NCBI GenBank assembly: GCA_034520725.1 | Contig: JAXHNH010000011.1 | Location: 372,001-436,000 of the forward strand | DNA: 64,000 nt | Direction of reading: 5' to 3' | From: Gracilimonas sp034520725 | Lineage (GTDB): Bacteria > Bacteroidota > Rhodothermia > Balneolales > Balneolaceae | Shown: positions 44,548 to 54,253 of the stretch, one piece after another | How positions within the stretch are numbered: the first letter of the stretch is position 1 | Layout: each line of letters begins with the position of its first letter | Notes under the pieces: model-generated | Told to the model about the DNA's origin: nothing | Seen by the model: only the letters and a program-made list of their open reading frames with translations | Database searches by the model: none | Position numbers and translations under genes: made by a program

Positions 44548-45213
44548 ATGATCAACGAACCCTCATTGGCTCCACGAGAAGTTGGATGGATCGAAGTGGT
44601 CTGTGGCGGAATGTTTTCAGGTAAGACTGAAGAACTGATAAGGCGAGCTAAAAGAGCTCATATCGCCGGGCAACACGTAGTTGTCGTCAAACCGTCGTTA
44701 GATAAAAGATATAGTGAAGAAGAGGTGGTTTCTCACAACGAGACGGCCCTCCCTTCCATACTTGTGGATACGGCTGACCAGATCGTTCTACTAACCAGCA
44801 GCGCTAAAGTGGTTTGTATTGATGAGGCTCAATTTTTTGACGATCGGGTTGTAGACGTCGCCAATACTCTGGCTAACGATGGAAAAAGAGTGATCGTAGC
44901 CGGATTAGACATGGATTCTGAGGGAAGGCCATTCGGTCCCATGCCCTATTTGCTTGCCGTTGCAGAATATGTAACTAAACTCCATGCGATTTGCGCAGAA
45001 AGCGGAACCATGGCTCATTACTCTCAACGCATTGTTGAAAAAGAAGGACAAGTGTTAGTTGGAGAATATGACGCCTATGAACCCAGAGCCCGGCATTGTT
45101 TTCGCCCTCCCCATGATAAACGCCGGGGAAAACCAATAAGACCGTTTATGAATCCCAACGCTGACAAACCTGAAAATCAGTCTTCAAAACAAGAACAAAA
45201 AGAATTAACCTAA
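44548..45213 (+). CDS. tdk: Thymidine kinase
   Basis: 221 residues, TK1-type. P-loop VVCGGMFSGKTEEL (18-31) and AKVVCIDEAQFFDD (Walker B). The lasso domain region reads AICAESGTMAHYSQRI and EPRARHCF. In this family these are usually CxxC and CxxC/H zinc pairs, but here each has only one cysteine, so the structural zinc site may be altered. Phosphorylates thymidine in salvage. Followed after nine bases by a nucleoside transporter. Confidence 0.93.
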   Translation: MINEPSLAPREVGWIEVVCGGMFSGKTEELIRRAKRAHIAGQHVVVVKPSLDKRYSEEEVVSHNETALPSILVDTADQIVLLTSSAKVVCIDEAQFFDDRVVDVANTLANDGKRVIVAGLDMDSEGRPFGPMPYLLAVAEYVTKLHAICAESGTMAHYSQRIVEKEGQVLVGEYDAYEPRARHCFRPPHDKRRGKPIRPFMNPNADKPENQSSKQEQKELT

Positions 45214-45222
45214 TTTACCATA

Positions 45223-46551
45223 ATGGAAATCATTCGTGGAATTATTGGAATCGTAGCTCTCCTTGGGCTTGCTTTAGCTTTCAGTAAAAACAGAAATAAT
45301 ATTAACTGGAAACTGGTAGTAATAGGAATTGGCTTTCAATTTTTATTGGCCATATTTATACTAAAAGCAGATGTTCTTGCTGCTTTTTGGGCCCCTTTGG
45401 GCTGGCCAATGCTGGCTTTTCAAAAAGTTGCGAGCTTCTTTGTGGTGGTTTTGAATTACACAACTGAGGGGGCATCATTTATATTTGGCCGATTAGGGCA
45501 AGGTCCAGGACACCCCGAAAGTTTAGGCGTGTTTTTTGCCTTCCAGGTGCTTCCAACCATAGTATTCTTTGCCTCTTTAACGGCAATTTTATATCACTAT
45601 GGCATCCTGCAATTTGTCGTTAAAATAGTTTCTAAGGGTATTCAAAAACTTTTGGGGACATCAGGGGCTGAAACGCTTTCTGTGGTCTCAAACATCTTTG
45701 TAGGTCAGACGGAAGCTCCTCTCGTGATCAAGCCATTCATTGAGAAAATGACAAAATCCGAACTCATGGTGGTTATGACAGGTGGTATGGCTACCATTGC
45801 CGGTGGTGTAATGGCAGCCTATGTTGCCATGCTTGGAACTCCTTTTGCTGAAGCAAACGGACTTGAAATCGCCGTCGCTCAGCAATTATTTGCGGAAAGA
45901 TTACTTGGTGCAAGTTTGATGGCAGCTCCCGCCGCCCTCGTGATAGCTAAAATATTAATACCAGAAGATGGTGAGCCGGTTACTAAAGGTGAAGTATCCA
46001 TGCATGTTGAAAAGACCGATGCAAATGGTATTGATGCAGCCGCAACGGGTGCCGGCGTAGGCCTAAAACTAGCCTTAAACGTTGGCGCTATGTTGTTGGC
46101 TTTCATTGCATTACTAGCAATGTTCAATGGCATACTTGGTTGGGGAAGCGACCTTATTGGGATTACTTCTTTACTAGGCGAATCACTTACCATCGAAATG
46201 TTGCTTGGTTGGGTGTTTGCCCCTATTGCCTGGCTGATCGGAGTACCCTGGGCTGATGCTGTTAACATGGGATCGATGCTTGGAACAAAGATCGTGTTGA
46301 ATGAATTTGTAGCTTACCTTCAGCTTGCGCAAGAGGTGAGCGCAGCAAATATTTCTCCTAAAACCATTGCAATGGCAACCTTTGCCTTATGTGGTTTTGC
46401 CAATTTCTCATCCATAGCTATACAGATCGGTGGGATTGGAGGATTGGCTCCCAGTAGAAAATCTGAATTGGCTAAATTTGGTATTAAAGCCGTTTTTGCC
46501 GGTACACTTGCTAATCTAATGACAGCCACTTTTGCAGGTATGTTATTTTAA
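45223..46551 (+). CDS. Concentrative nucleoside transporter (NupC family)
   Basis: 442 residues, multi-pass. The CNT core is seen: GVFFAFQVLPTIVFFASLTA, SNIFVGQTEAPLVIKPF, MTGGMATIAGGVMAAYVAML, GWVFAPIAWLIGVPWADA and YALCGFANFSSIA-like FALCGFANFSSIAIQIGG. Imports nucleosides with H+ or Na+. It directly follows thymidine kinase, forming an uptake-and-phosphorylation unit for salvage. Confidence 0.92.
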   Translation: MEIIRGIIGIVALLGLALAFSKNRNNINWKLVVIGIGFQFLLAIFILKADVLAAFWAPLGWPMLAFQKVASFFVVVLNYTTEGASFIFGRLGQGPGHPESLGVFFAFQVLPTIVFFASLTAILYHYGILQFVVKIVSKGIQKLLGTSGAETLSVVSNIFVGQTEAPLVIKPFIEKMTKSELMVVMTGGMATIAGGVMAAYVAMLGTPFAEANGLEIAVAQQLFAERLLGASLMAAPAALVIAKILIPEDGEPVTKGEVSMHVEKTDANGIDAAATGAGVGLKLALNVGAMLLAFIALLAMFNGILGWGSDLIGITSLLGESLTIEMLLGWVFAPIAWLIGVPWADAVNMGSMLGTKIVLNEFVAYLQLAQEVSAANISPKTIAMATFALCGFANFSSIAIQIGGIGGLAPSRKSELAKFGIKAVFAGTLANLMTATFAGMLF

Positions 46552-46579
46552 AATCGATCTAAACCGGAACTTATTTGTT

Positions 46580-48307
46580 ATGATATTACTCCGAGTTTTA
46601 TCAGTTACAACTTTGTTACTGATGCTTTCATTGCCAGTAATGAGTCAAGGCTCTGAATCAAGCCTGCCTGTTGGGACTGTCGATGATGAAAACATTTACA
46701 TAAGTGAACTGATCACGGAATACACAAAAACCGGCAATAGTGAACCTGAGCTAGCCGGGTTGAAATCCTTCCTCCCTCTGTATCTTAACTATAAGGCAAA
46801 ATTAGCCTTCGGTTACGATGAAGGATATTTCAGAGATTCTCTTCTCATAAAAGAATATAACACTTATGTAAATGAGGCAGCCTACTCTTATCTACAAAAT
46901 AATGTAGTGAAGCCTGAACTGTTTGAAGAATTTAGCAAACGCTCAAATTGGGAATTGAAGGTTTTTCATGTTCTCATCACTACAAATGATTTAAATGATC
47001 AATCAGAACTGGAATCTATTAATATCAGACTTGAGAAAGCCAGACAGGATCTAAAGAATGGAGTATCTTATGAAGAGGTAAATTACAAGTACTCAAGCGT
47101 GATGCAAGGACGAAGAACGGGTGGAACCCTCCCATGGATCACTGCCGGAACAACCGTTAAACCATTTGAAGATGTTGTGTATGGCCTGAATACCGGAGAA
47201 ATCTCTAAGGTATTTCAAACTCAATTTGGATACCATCTGACTGTACTTTTAGATAGAAGGGCAAAAACCCCGGCCCGATCAGTTAGCCATATTTATACCC
47301 GGAGACAATCGGATTCTGCATTTATACAAAAAATTGAGACAGCTCACCGTGCATTAGCTGATTCCGGTCGAACCTGGAGTTATGTTGTTAAAAACTACTC
47401 TGAAGATCCGGCTTCTGTCGCTCGCAATGGGAATGTTGGCTGGATTGATTACACATCCAATCTGCCTAAGGAATTTCTGAATAAAGTAATGAATCTTGAT
47501 CCCTCCCTACCCTATTCAGAGCCCATAGAAACTCAATTTGGGTTTCACATTTTTAAAATTGACTCAGTTCGCACGTTTAACAGTCCCGATGAGAAGAAAG
47601 AATATCTGCAGGAAAGGTTTGAGAATGCTTCCTACAACTTTCAGAATAAGGATCTTATACTCAAGCGCTTAAAACAAATGTTTCCTGATGAGAACATCAA
47701 TAATGCTAACGTCGTTGATAAGACCATTTCTTTGTATCCTGAATTCGGTGAAATTGCAAGATCTTATCTGGAAGGTCTGGTTATTTTTAAGATCAACGAG
47801 CATTACCTTTGGTCAGCCAATTCCAGTGATTCGCTTGCAGTAAGGAAGATTTATAGTAAATATAAAGAACAGTTTAGGATTGAACCTCGGCCCTACTATT
47901 ACAAATACACCAGTAGCGACCCAAGTTCACTGAAAGACGTTATTTCTTTTATTGAAAGAGGGAACGAACCTTCAGCAGTTGCTGATAATTTTAAAAATAT
48001 TCAGGTAATATCAGATTCATCAACCAGCTACGAAAACATATCTGATTTTGAACTTAGGAGCATTAAAGCTGAAACATTCTCACCTATTAAATCTCTTAAC
48101 AACAGAAATTTTGTTATATGGCTTCAAGATCATCTTGAAGAACGAATTATGACCTTTGGAGAAGCATTTAATCAGGTATTCAACGAATATTTACCAATAA
48201 AAGAAAAGCAATTTATTGAGGACCTAAGAGAAGCTTATAAAGTGAATGAGATTTACCCTAACTTAGAGCAAGCCTACAATAGCTATAAATTCAGATATGA
48301 AGATTAA
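46580..48307 (+). CDS. Periplasmic peptidyl-prolyl isomerase with two parvulin domains
   Basis: 575 residues from ATG 46580; an upstream in-frame ATG at 46532 overlaps the end of the transporter gene and precedes no signal. The signal peptide LLRVLSVTTLLLMLSLPVMS is followed by a helical N-domain. Two parvulin-like domains follow: about 124-228 (VFHVLITT, GGTLPWITAGTTV, QFGYHLTVLLD) and about 233-327 (VSHIYTRRQ, NGNVGWIDYTSNL, QFGFHIFKID). The C-terminal 245 residues are unassigned. Helps fold envelope proteins. First of five co-directional genes. Confidence 0.85.
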   Translation: MILLRVLSVTTLLLMLSLPVMSQGSESSLPVGTVDDENIYISELITEYTKTGNSEPELAGLKSFLPLYLNYKAKLAFGYDEGYFRDSLLIKEYNTYVNEAAYSYLQNNVVKPELFEEFSKRSNWELKVFHVLITTNDLNDQSELESINIRLEKARQDLKNGVSYEEVNYKYSSVMQGRRTGGTLPWITAGTTVKPFEDVVYGLNTGEISKVFQTQFGYHLTVLLDRRAKTPARSVSHIYTRRQSDSAFIQKIETAHRALADSGRTWSYVVKNYSEDPASVARNGNVGWIDYTSNLPKEFLNKVMNLDPSLPYSEPIETQFGFHIFKIDSVRTFNSPDEKKEYLQERFENASYNFQNKDLILKRLKQMFPDENINNANVVDKTISLYPEFGEIARSYLEGLVIFKINEHYLWSANSSDSLAVRKIYSKYKEQFRIEPRPYYYKYTSSDPSSLKDVISFIERGNEPSAVADNFKNIQVISDSSTSYENISDFELRSIKAETFSPIKSLNNRNFVIWLQDHLEERIMTFGEAFNQVFNEYLPIKEKQFIEDLREAYKVNEIYPNLEQAYNSYKFRYED

Positions 48308-49205
48308 TTTTATACTGTTCATCACATTTATCTTGCTTGCTTTTCAAGCCTGTCAGCCAAAGAACGGCGATGATACAGTCATATTAGCTGAAGTTGGAAA
48401 TCAGGTTTTAACACAATCAGAAGCTATTTCTTCTATTCCTGTAAACTCGCTTGCAACCGACAGCACTCTTGCATTAAAGAAGTATACTGAAGACTGGGTA
48501 AGAAGACAGGTTATTTTACAGGAAGCTGATCGCCTTAATTTTATGAACAGAAGAGATGTCAGAGAACGTATGCAACGGGTTCAGGATGAGTTTATACTTC
48601 AGGCGGTTCAGGATTACATAATCAGTGAATTTGAGGATGACCTGAGTGTAAGCGAATTGGAAGCAAGAAATTACTATCAACAAAACAAAGATAAGTTCAC
48701 TCTCGATGAACAATATGTTCAATATCGCCATGTGATAACCGAATCCATTTCTGAGTCTCAGAATGCAAAGCGTGAATTATTGAGAGGTACAGACTGGGAG
48801 ACAGTCGCTAAAAGATACTCAAAATACCCTGACCTGAAGATCAGGGAATCCCAAAAATTCTGGCCAATTTCCATATCAGGTGGCGACATTAATATGCTTA
48901 ACCGATATTTGCGGGTTATTGGTCCATCTGAGATTTCCCCAATTTATCGTTCGGGCAATGAATATCATTTTGTGCAGTTAATAGATGAGCGACCTGAGGG
49001 TGACCATCCGGATCTTGATTGGTTGATAGAGCAAATACGTGAATGGTTAACGCTTGAAAAACGTAAAAGAGCATTCAACACATACGTAAAGAATCTTTAT
49101 CTTCAGGCACAGGCGAATAACGAAATTAAAATTTATAACAACACTGACGAAAGCAGCAATGCTTTTGCAGATACAGTTTCATTGAGACAAATTAATAATG
49201 AATAA
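48297..49205 (+). CDS. Lipoprotein with degenerate parvulin-type domain
   Basis: 302 residues. Lipobox FQACQ (Cys19). The N-domain has a SurA-like helical layout (VGNQVLTQSEAIS, RRQVILQEADRLNFMNR). The PPIase-like part (YVQYRHVITESISESQNAKR ... YHFVQLIDERPEG) lacks the canonical GG-L and FGYH/FGFH positions, so it may act as a chaperone, not an isomerase. Overlaps the previous gene by 11 bases and the next by eight. Confidence 0.75.
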   Translation: MKINFILFITFILLAFQACQPKNGDDTVILAEVGNQVLTQSEAISSIPVNSLATDSTLALKKYTEDWVRRQVILQEADRLNFMNRRDVRERMQRVQDEFILQAVQDYIISEFEDDLSVSELEARNYYQQNKDKFTLDEQYVQYRHVITESISESQNAKRELLRGTDWETVAKRYSKYPDLKIRESQKFWPISISGGDINMLNRYLRVIGPSEISPIYRSGNEYHFVQLIDERPEGDHPDLDWLIEQIREWLTLEKRKRAFNTYVKNLYLQAQANNEIKIYNNTDESSNAFADTVSLRQINNE

Positions 49206-50580
49206 TAAGCTTCTTTTATTACCCCTCCTTCTAATCACCCTATTCACCCAATTAGATCTCAAAGCTCAGGAAAAGCCGGTATTGGCAGATCGAATTGTTG
49301 CTCATGTAAATGACAACATTATCCTTAAGTCCGATATTGACCAAAGTGTAGCAGATTATATGAGGCAAGCACGCGTATCAGATCAAAATATCGAGTTCAG
49401 TAAGGGACTTTGGTTTAGTTTTCTAGAATCTGCCATAAACAATTACGTTATGCTGGAGAAAGCGCAAATAGATTCGATAACCGTTTCTGATGATGAGGTA
49501 AGCCTCCAAATGGATCAAAGGATCCGGCAATTGGTTTCTCAGGCGGGAAGTGAACGTGCCTTGGAACAGGCTTTTGGTAAATCCATTATACAACTTCGTG
49601 CAGATTTTAAGGAAGATTTCAGGGAGCAAATGATCGCTCAACGTGTGCAACAGCAAAAGATACAATCAATCAAAATTACACGACCTGAGGTTGAGGAATT
49701 TTTCAATGCAATACCAACCGATTCACTACCAACCATTCCTGAGCAAGTCTCTTTATCACAAATAGTGATCCTCCCACCGGCTAAAGATGATGCAAAACAG
49801 GCAGCCTTTGATTTTGCTCAACAACTTCGTGATTCCATTGTAGTGCATGGAAAATCCATCGAGGAACTTGCACGTCGCCACAGCGATGACAGAGGCTCAG
49901 CGACAAATGGTGGAGCCCTACCGTTGATGGGCTTGGATGAACTGGTTTCTGAATACTCTGCTGCAGCTTCTGCCCTACAACCCGGTGGTATATCAAAAGT
50001 TGTAGAGACTCAATTCGGATTTCATATCATTAAACTAAACCGCAGGGTTGGTGACAGAATTGAAACCAATCACATTCTTATTTCTGTAGATAATGAACAA
50101 CTTGATGAAGAATATGCTATCGAAAGATTGAAAACGCTGAGGGACAGTATTCTGACAAATGAAAATGTAAAGTTTGCAGCTGTTGCCAGAAAATTCAGTG
50201 AAGATCCCAACTCTAAACCATATGGTGGCAAGATCTTTGATCCACAATCGGGTGAACGTCTTATCCCATTAAACAGACTCGACCCTGCTATGTACAGAAT
50301 TGTCCTTTTGATGGACGAAGAAGGTTACATCTCTGAACCTCGCTCTTTCACGCTGCAAAGTCAGAATAAAAAAGCTTTTCGCATTGTAAGGCTTGATCAA
50401 CAGATCCCTGAACATATTGCCAATCTCGATCAGGATTACGAGCGGATCAAGAATATTGCTCTTCAGCAAAAGCAAAACCGGATCATGCAGCAGTGGTTAA
50501 AAGAGCTGCGTGATGAGGTCTATATAGAGTATAAAATCAACAGACCTGATAGTAATTTAGATCTGGAGAATACTTTATGA
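49198..50580 (+). CDS. SurA-like periplasmic chaperone/peptidyl-prolyl isomerase
   Basis: 460 residues. Signal peptide ends LKAQ (residue 24). SurA N-domain: DRIVAHVNDNIILKSDIDQ. Two parvulin domains: about 184-278 (VSLSQIVILPP, NGGALPLMGLDELV, QFGFHIIKLN) and about 288-385 (ETNHILISV, YGGKIFDPQSG). It resembles SurA in length and domain order, and should escort outer-membrane proteins. The stop overlaps the MoxR start as ATGA. Confidence 0.85.
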   Translation: MNNKLLLLPLLLITLFTQLDLKAQEKPVLADRIVAHVNDNIILKSDIDQSVADYMRQARVSDQNIEFSKGLWFSFLESAINNYVMLEKAQIDSITVSDDEVSLQMDQRIRQLVSQAGSERALEQAFGKSIIQLRADFKEDFREQMIAQRVQQQKIQSIKITRPEVEEFFNAIPTDSLPTIPEQVSLSQIVILPPAKDDAKQAAFDFAQQLRDSIVVHGKSIEELARRHSDDRGSATNGGALPLMGLDELVSEYSAAASALQPGGISKVVETQFGFHIIKLNRRVGDRIETNHILISVDNEQLDEEYAIERLKTLRDSILTNENVKFAAVARKFSEDPNSKPYGGKIFDPQSGERLIPLNRLDPAMYRIVLLMDEEGYISEPRSFTLQSQNKKAFRIVRLDQQIPEHIANLDQDYERIKNIALQQKQNRIMQQWLKELRDEVYIEYKINRPDSNLDLENTL

Positions 50581-51569
50581 GCAGTGAAATGAAGGATTCT
50601 GTGAAACTGGCTGATGAATTTCACCAGGTATTTCATGAGATAAAAGCTGAAATACATAAGGCAGTTATTGGGCAAGAGGACATTATTAACCTCCTTCTTA
50701 TTAGTCTATTTTCTAAAGGCCACTGTGTTTTAGTAGGTGTACCTGGATTAGCTAAAACATTGCTTATTAGAACATTAGCAGAATCATTGAATTTATCATT
50801 CAGCCGAATTCAATTCACCCCAGATCTGATGCCCGGAGATATTACAGGGACAGAGGTTATCGAGGAGAATAAGGATTCAGGGCGTAAAGAATTTACTTTT
50901 ATCAAAGGTCCTGTGTTTGCCAATATTGTATTGGCGGATGAAATAAATCGTACTCCTCCTAAAACACAGGCTGCCCTACTTGAGGGTATGCAGGAATATC
51001 ATGTTACAACGGGTGGTAAAACCTACGATCTGGATCAACCTTTTTTTGTACTTGCAACTCAAAATCCTATTGAACAGGAAGGTACTTACCCTCTACCCGA
51101 GGCTCAGCTAGACCGGTTCATGTTCAATATTTGGGTGGATTATCCTACTCTAGAAGAAGAAAAAGAGATCGTAAGTAAAACTACGGCTCATCAGGATATT
51201 CAAATTCAGGCATTACTGACCAAAGAAAAGATACAGCAGCTGCAAGCTTTGGTTCGTGAAGTTCCTGTTCCTGAAAATGTGTTGGACTTTGCGGTTGAGT
51301 TGGTTTCCAAAACGCGACCAAACACTGATATTGCACCTGATTACATCAATAAATATATGAGCTGGGGTGCCGGACCACGAGCTTCTCAATATTTAATTCT
51401 AGGTGGAAAAGCCCGGGCATTGTCTCAGGGTAGATATCATGTTACAGAAGATGATATTAAAGCTTTAGCAATTCCGGTACTTCGCCACCGTATTGTAAAT
51501 AATTATGCAGCTGAAGCTGAAGGATTTACGACTGTTAAGTTGATCAATATGTTGTTGGACGAGGGTTAA
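50577..51569 (+). CDS. MoxR-family AAA ATPase
   Basis: 330 residues. AAA+ chaperone-like ATPase. Walker A GVPGLAKTLLIRT (54-66), Walker B LADEINRTPPKTQAALLEGM (from 121), sensor ATQNPIEQEGTYPLPEAQLD, and arginine finger LRHRIVNNY. MoxR proteins usually act on a partner with a VWA domain, and the next gene encodes one. No DUF58 gene follows as is common. Coupled to the SurA-like gene by a four-base overlap. Confidence 0.93.
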   Translation: MSSEMKDSVKLADEFHQVFHEIKAEIHKAVIGQEDIINLLLISLFSKGHCVLVGVPGLAKTLLIRTLAESLNLSFSRIQFTPDLMPGDITGTEVIEENKDSGRKEFTFIKGPVFANIVLADEINRTPPKTQAALLEGMQEYHVTTGGKTYDLDQPFFVLATQNPIEQEGTYPLPEAQLDRFMFNIWVDYPTLEEEKEIVSKTTAHQDIQIQALLTKEKIQQLQALVREVPVPENVLDFAVELVSKTRPNTDIAPDYINKYMSWGAGPRASQYLILGGKARALSQGRYHVTEDDIKALAIPVLRHRIVNNYAAEAEGFTTVKLINMLLDEG

Positions 51570-51592
51570 AATCAACTTAAGGAGAATTTGAG

Positions 51593-53701
51593 ATGGAATT
51601 TCATGGTTTTCAAAATACTTTCCCTGTTGTTCTCATCTTTATTCTGGCTATAGGCTTGATCGCGCTGGCTTGGTTTTCTTACAGTAAGCTTAAAAGCATT
51701 TCGGAAAAAGGACGCTGGATACTGATCTCTTTACGGTCTGCTGCTTTTATTTTAGTTCTATTTCTTCTCCTTAATCCATACTTCTTTTCATCCCGCCAGG
51801 TTGAAATCACACCCAACATTGCCGTTTTCTTCGATAATTCTGTAAGCACAACCATTAATAAAAGTGATTATAATGGTTTAGAGTCATATCGAAATCTCAT
51901 TCGGGAACTTGATCTGGAAACCATTGAGAATGTAAACTTTGATGTTTATTCATTTGGCGAAAAAGTTACTTCATCCGGTTTTGACTCGCTGGATGGAACT
52001 GAGACTCAATCAAATCTATCTGCTCCGGTACAGTCAGTGCTCGAGATGAACGAGAATGTTCAGGCAGCTATACTGATCTCTGATGGGATCATCACCTACG
52101 GGCGAAATCCGGTTGTAAATTCTTTTAACTCATCTATTCCAATCTATACCATTGGCATAGGTGACACCTCCTATGTTCGTGATATAGCCCTTTCAAATAT
52201 CACTACAAATACAACCGGCTACACCAATACTAATCACGTGATAGAAGCTGATATCACTCAGACAGGATTTGAAGGCTCTACTGTAAATGTGAAGCTTATA
52301 AACGGGGATGAGATCATCGAAGAACAAAGAATATCTTTTGAAACAGATGATCAAACTAAGTCTGTCTTATTTGAAATTCTCCTGGAAGATCCTGGTTTAA
52401 AGCAGTATGAAATCACATCAGAACCTTTACAGGATGAGTGGACTCAAGATAATAACACCGGCTTGGTTTCAATAGATGTAATTGACAGCCGTGTTAGAAT
52501 ATTTCATGTTTCTTTTGCCATACATCCGGATGTAAAAGCCTTAAGAAGGTTAATCGAGTCTGATCAAAACAATGTTCTGTATACGTTAACATCACTCGGA
52601 AACAACCGTTTCATCGAAGAATTCCCAGAAATTGACCAGAATGAGGTCGATCTTTTGATTATCCATGGCCGACCAAGTACTGCCATTCAAATTCCTCTGT
52701 TGAGTGATCTGTCCAATACCCCCACATTGTTCATGGAGCTAGGAAGAACTAATTCTCAAGAGAATATGGAAAATAGCTGGAATTCCTATCGGTTGATCAA
52801 TTCAGCCTTAATGCCTTCCTTTCAAACTCAGTTGAAACAAAATATCAGTAGCAGCGAGCATTCAATTCTGGAATTACCTGAGATTAATCTGGAAAACATC
52901 CCTCCTCTGCTAAGTTCCAGACGAAGTTCTTTAAATGACCCGAGAGCCTCAACATTGTATAACCTTGTTTATAATGGTGTAGAAACAACCTTTCCGGCAG
53001 TTTCTATCTCAGAGTTAGGGAACGTCAGGCGTAGTCATGTTTTACCTTGGGGTTGGTTCAAACTGTTTCAAAGTTCTGATCCGGCTGTAAGAGAATTTTA
53101 TCTAAACCTATTCAGCAATATTATTTCATGGACTTCTAATAATCCGGATGATCGATTACTCAGAGTCATTCCGGAAAACAAGATCATAAATACCTCGGCA
53201 AACCCTGTTCTTAAGGGTTTAGTAAGAAACGAACGCGGTGATCCAGAATCGGATGCCGTCATAGAAGTTCAGGTTGAAAGAGAAAACACTTCATCCAGGA
53301 CTTTTAATATGGAAAATATTGGTGAGGGCAGTTACAGATTGGAGCTTCCTAAGCTATCAGAGGGTCATTATACATTTACAGCAAATGCACGAAAATCCGG
53401 CCGACTGATCGAAACTCAGCAAGGTGAATTCCTGGTATCAAACACTAGCAGCGAATTTAGCAACACAAATAGAAACGATGCTTTGCTACGCTCCATAGCC
53501 AACAACTCCGGTGGGTCTTACTTCGTGTACAATGAAATGCAAGGATTTTGGGATGAATTCAGGCAATCAGGGGTACTTTCAAAAGATACAGCTACAATTG
53601 AAAATTATATATTTCCGGTGAGAACCATTTACTGGTTTCTGATTTTAACTCTTATTCTTGGATCTGAGTGGTTCCTTAGAAAATATTACTCTCTTCCATG
53701 A
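51593..53701 (+). CDS. VWA-like membrane protein, partner of MoxR
   Basis: 702 residues. Two N-terminal helices (VVLIFILAIGLIALAWF, and ILISLRSAAFILVLFLLL), then a VWA-like domain with MIDAS-type Asp81-x-Ser83-x-Ser85 in AVFFDNSVSTT and a later ILISDGIITYGRNP. A beta-rich region and FLILTLILGSEWFLRKYY at the C-terminus form the last membrane helix. It resembles BatA/BatB-like or glutamine-amidotransferase-like VWA proteins. A good ribosome site AAGGAG precedes the ATG. Its envelope role with the PPIase genes is inferred from the operon. Confidence 0.75.
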   Translation: MEFHGFQNTFPVVLIFILAIGLIALAWFSYSKLKSISEKGRWILISLRSAAFILVLFLLLNPYFFSSRQVEITPNIAVFFDNSVSTTINKSDYNGLESYRNLIRELDLETIENVNFDVYSFGEKVTSSGFDSLDGTETQSNLSAPVQSVLEMNENVQAAILISDGIITYGRNPVVNSFNSSIPIYTIGIGDTSYVRDIALSNITTNTTGYTNTNHVIEADITQTGFEGSTVNVKLINGDEIIEEQRISFETDDQTKSVLFEILLEDPGLKQYEITSEPLQDEWTQDNNTGLVSIDVIDSRVRIFHVSFAIHPDVKALRRLIESDQNNVLYTLTSLGNNRFIEEFPEIDQNEVDLLIIHGRPSTAIQIPLLSDLSNTPTLFMELGRTNSQENMENSWNSYRLINSALMPSFQTQLKQNISSSEHSILELPEINLENIPPLLSSRRSSLNDPRASTLYNLVYNGVETTFPAVSISELGNVRRSHVLPWGWFKLFQSSDPAVREFYLNLFSNIISWTSNNPDDRLLRVIPENKIINTSANPVLKGLVRNERGDPESDAVIEVQVERENTSSRTFNMENIGEGSYRLELPKLSEGHYTFTANARKSGRLIETQQGEFLVSNTSSEFSNTNRNDALLRSIANNSGGSYFVYNEMQGFWDEFRQSGVLSKDTATIENYIFPVRTIYWFLILTLILGSEWFLRKYYSLP

Positions 53702-53731
53702 TCACTTAAAGAGTGTCTTGTTTGTTATAGC

Positions 53732-54253
53732 TCAGTAAAGATAATGTTTGATAAATGGAGCTTCCCCCTCTTTCATTCTAATGATATACATGTTGCTGTA
53801 GTCATTTTCATCAAATTGGTCAATTCTTTCCTCACCCAACACTAAATTGATCAATGCCGGTGTAGTATTTGAGTGTCCCACAATGAGTACGGTTTGTCCC
53901 ACATGGTTTTCAATTATCTGATCCTTGAATATTTTCAACTCTTTTGGGTTATAAATCCTGATGGGCAACTCAAAATGTTCTGCTGCGGGTTGAGCCGTTT
54001 CCCTGGTTCTATTGTAATTAGTAGAGTAAATCGCTTCTATGGTATCATAATGTCGCAATAAGGTTAAAAGCTTATAGGCTCGTTTCTTTCCGGAGGCATT
54101 TAACGAAGGATCAGGATCATCAGTCTTAATTTTTTCAGCGTGACGGGTAAATATAAGAAGGGTTTCATCTTCTGATATTTGGGAATCAGTGTTTTGTGCA
54201 GTAGCCCCCACAGAGATCAATAATGAGAGAGCAACAAAAAGAATTGTTTTCAT
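53732..54253 (-). CDS. Exported histidine phosphatase family protein
   Basis: 173 residues. Signal peptide ILFVALSLLISVGATAQ. Phosphoglycerate-mutase-like catalytic motif is RHAEK in LLIFTRHAEKIKTDDPDP, with DPSLNASGKKRA and second His in VLIVGHSNTTPAL. The RHAEK form with a signal peptide resembles periplasmic SixA/phosphatase-type members. Substrate unknown. Confidence 0.9.
   Translation of the reverse strand: MKTILFVALSLLISVGATAQNTDSQISEDETLLIFTRHAEKIKTDDPDPSLNASGKKRAYKLLTLLRHYDTIEAIYSTNYNRTRETAQPAAEHFELPIRIYNPKELKIFKDQIIENHVGQTVLIVGHSNTTPALINLVLGEERIDQFDENDYSNMYIIRMKEGEAPFIKHYLY

Noticed and set aside
46532..46579. Upstream start for the first parvulin-type gene
   Set aside because: It would place 16 non-signal residues before a perfect signal peptide and overlap the transporter gene.
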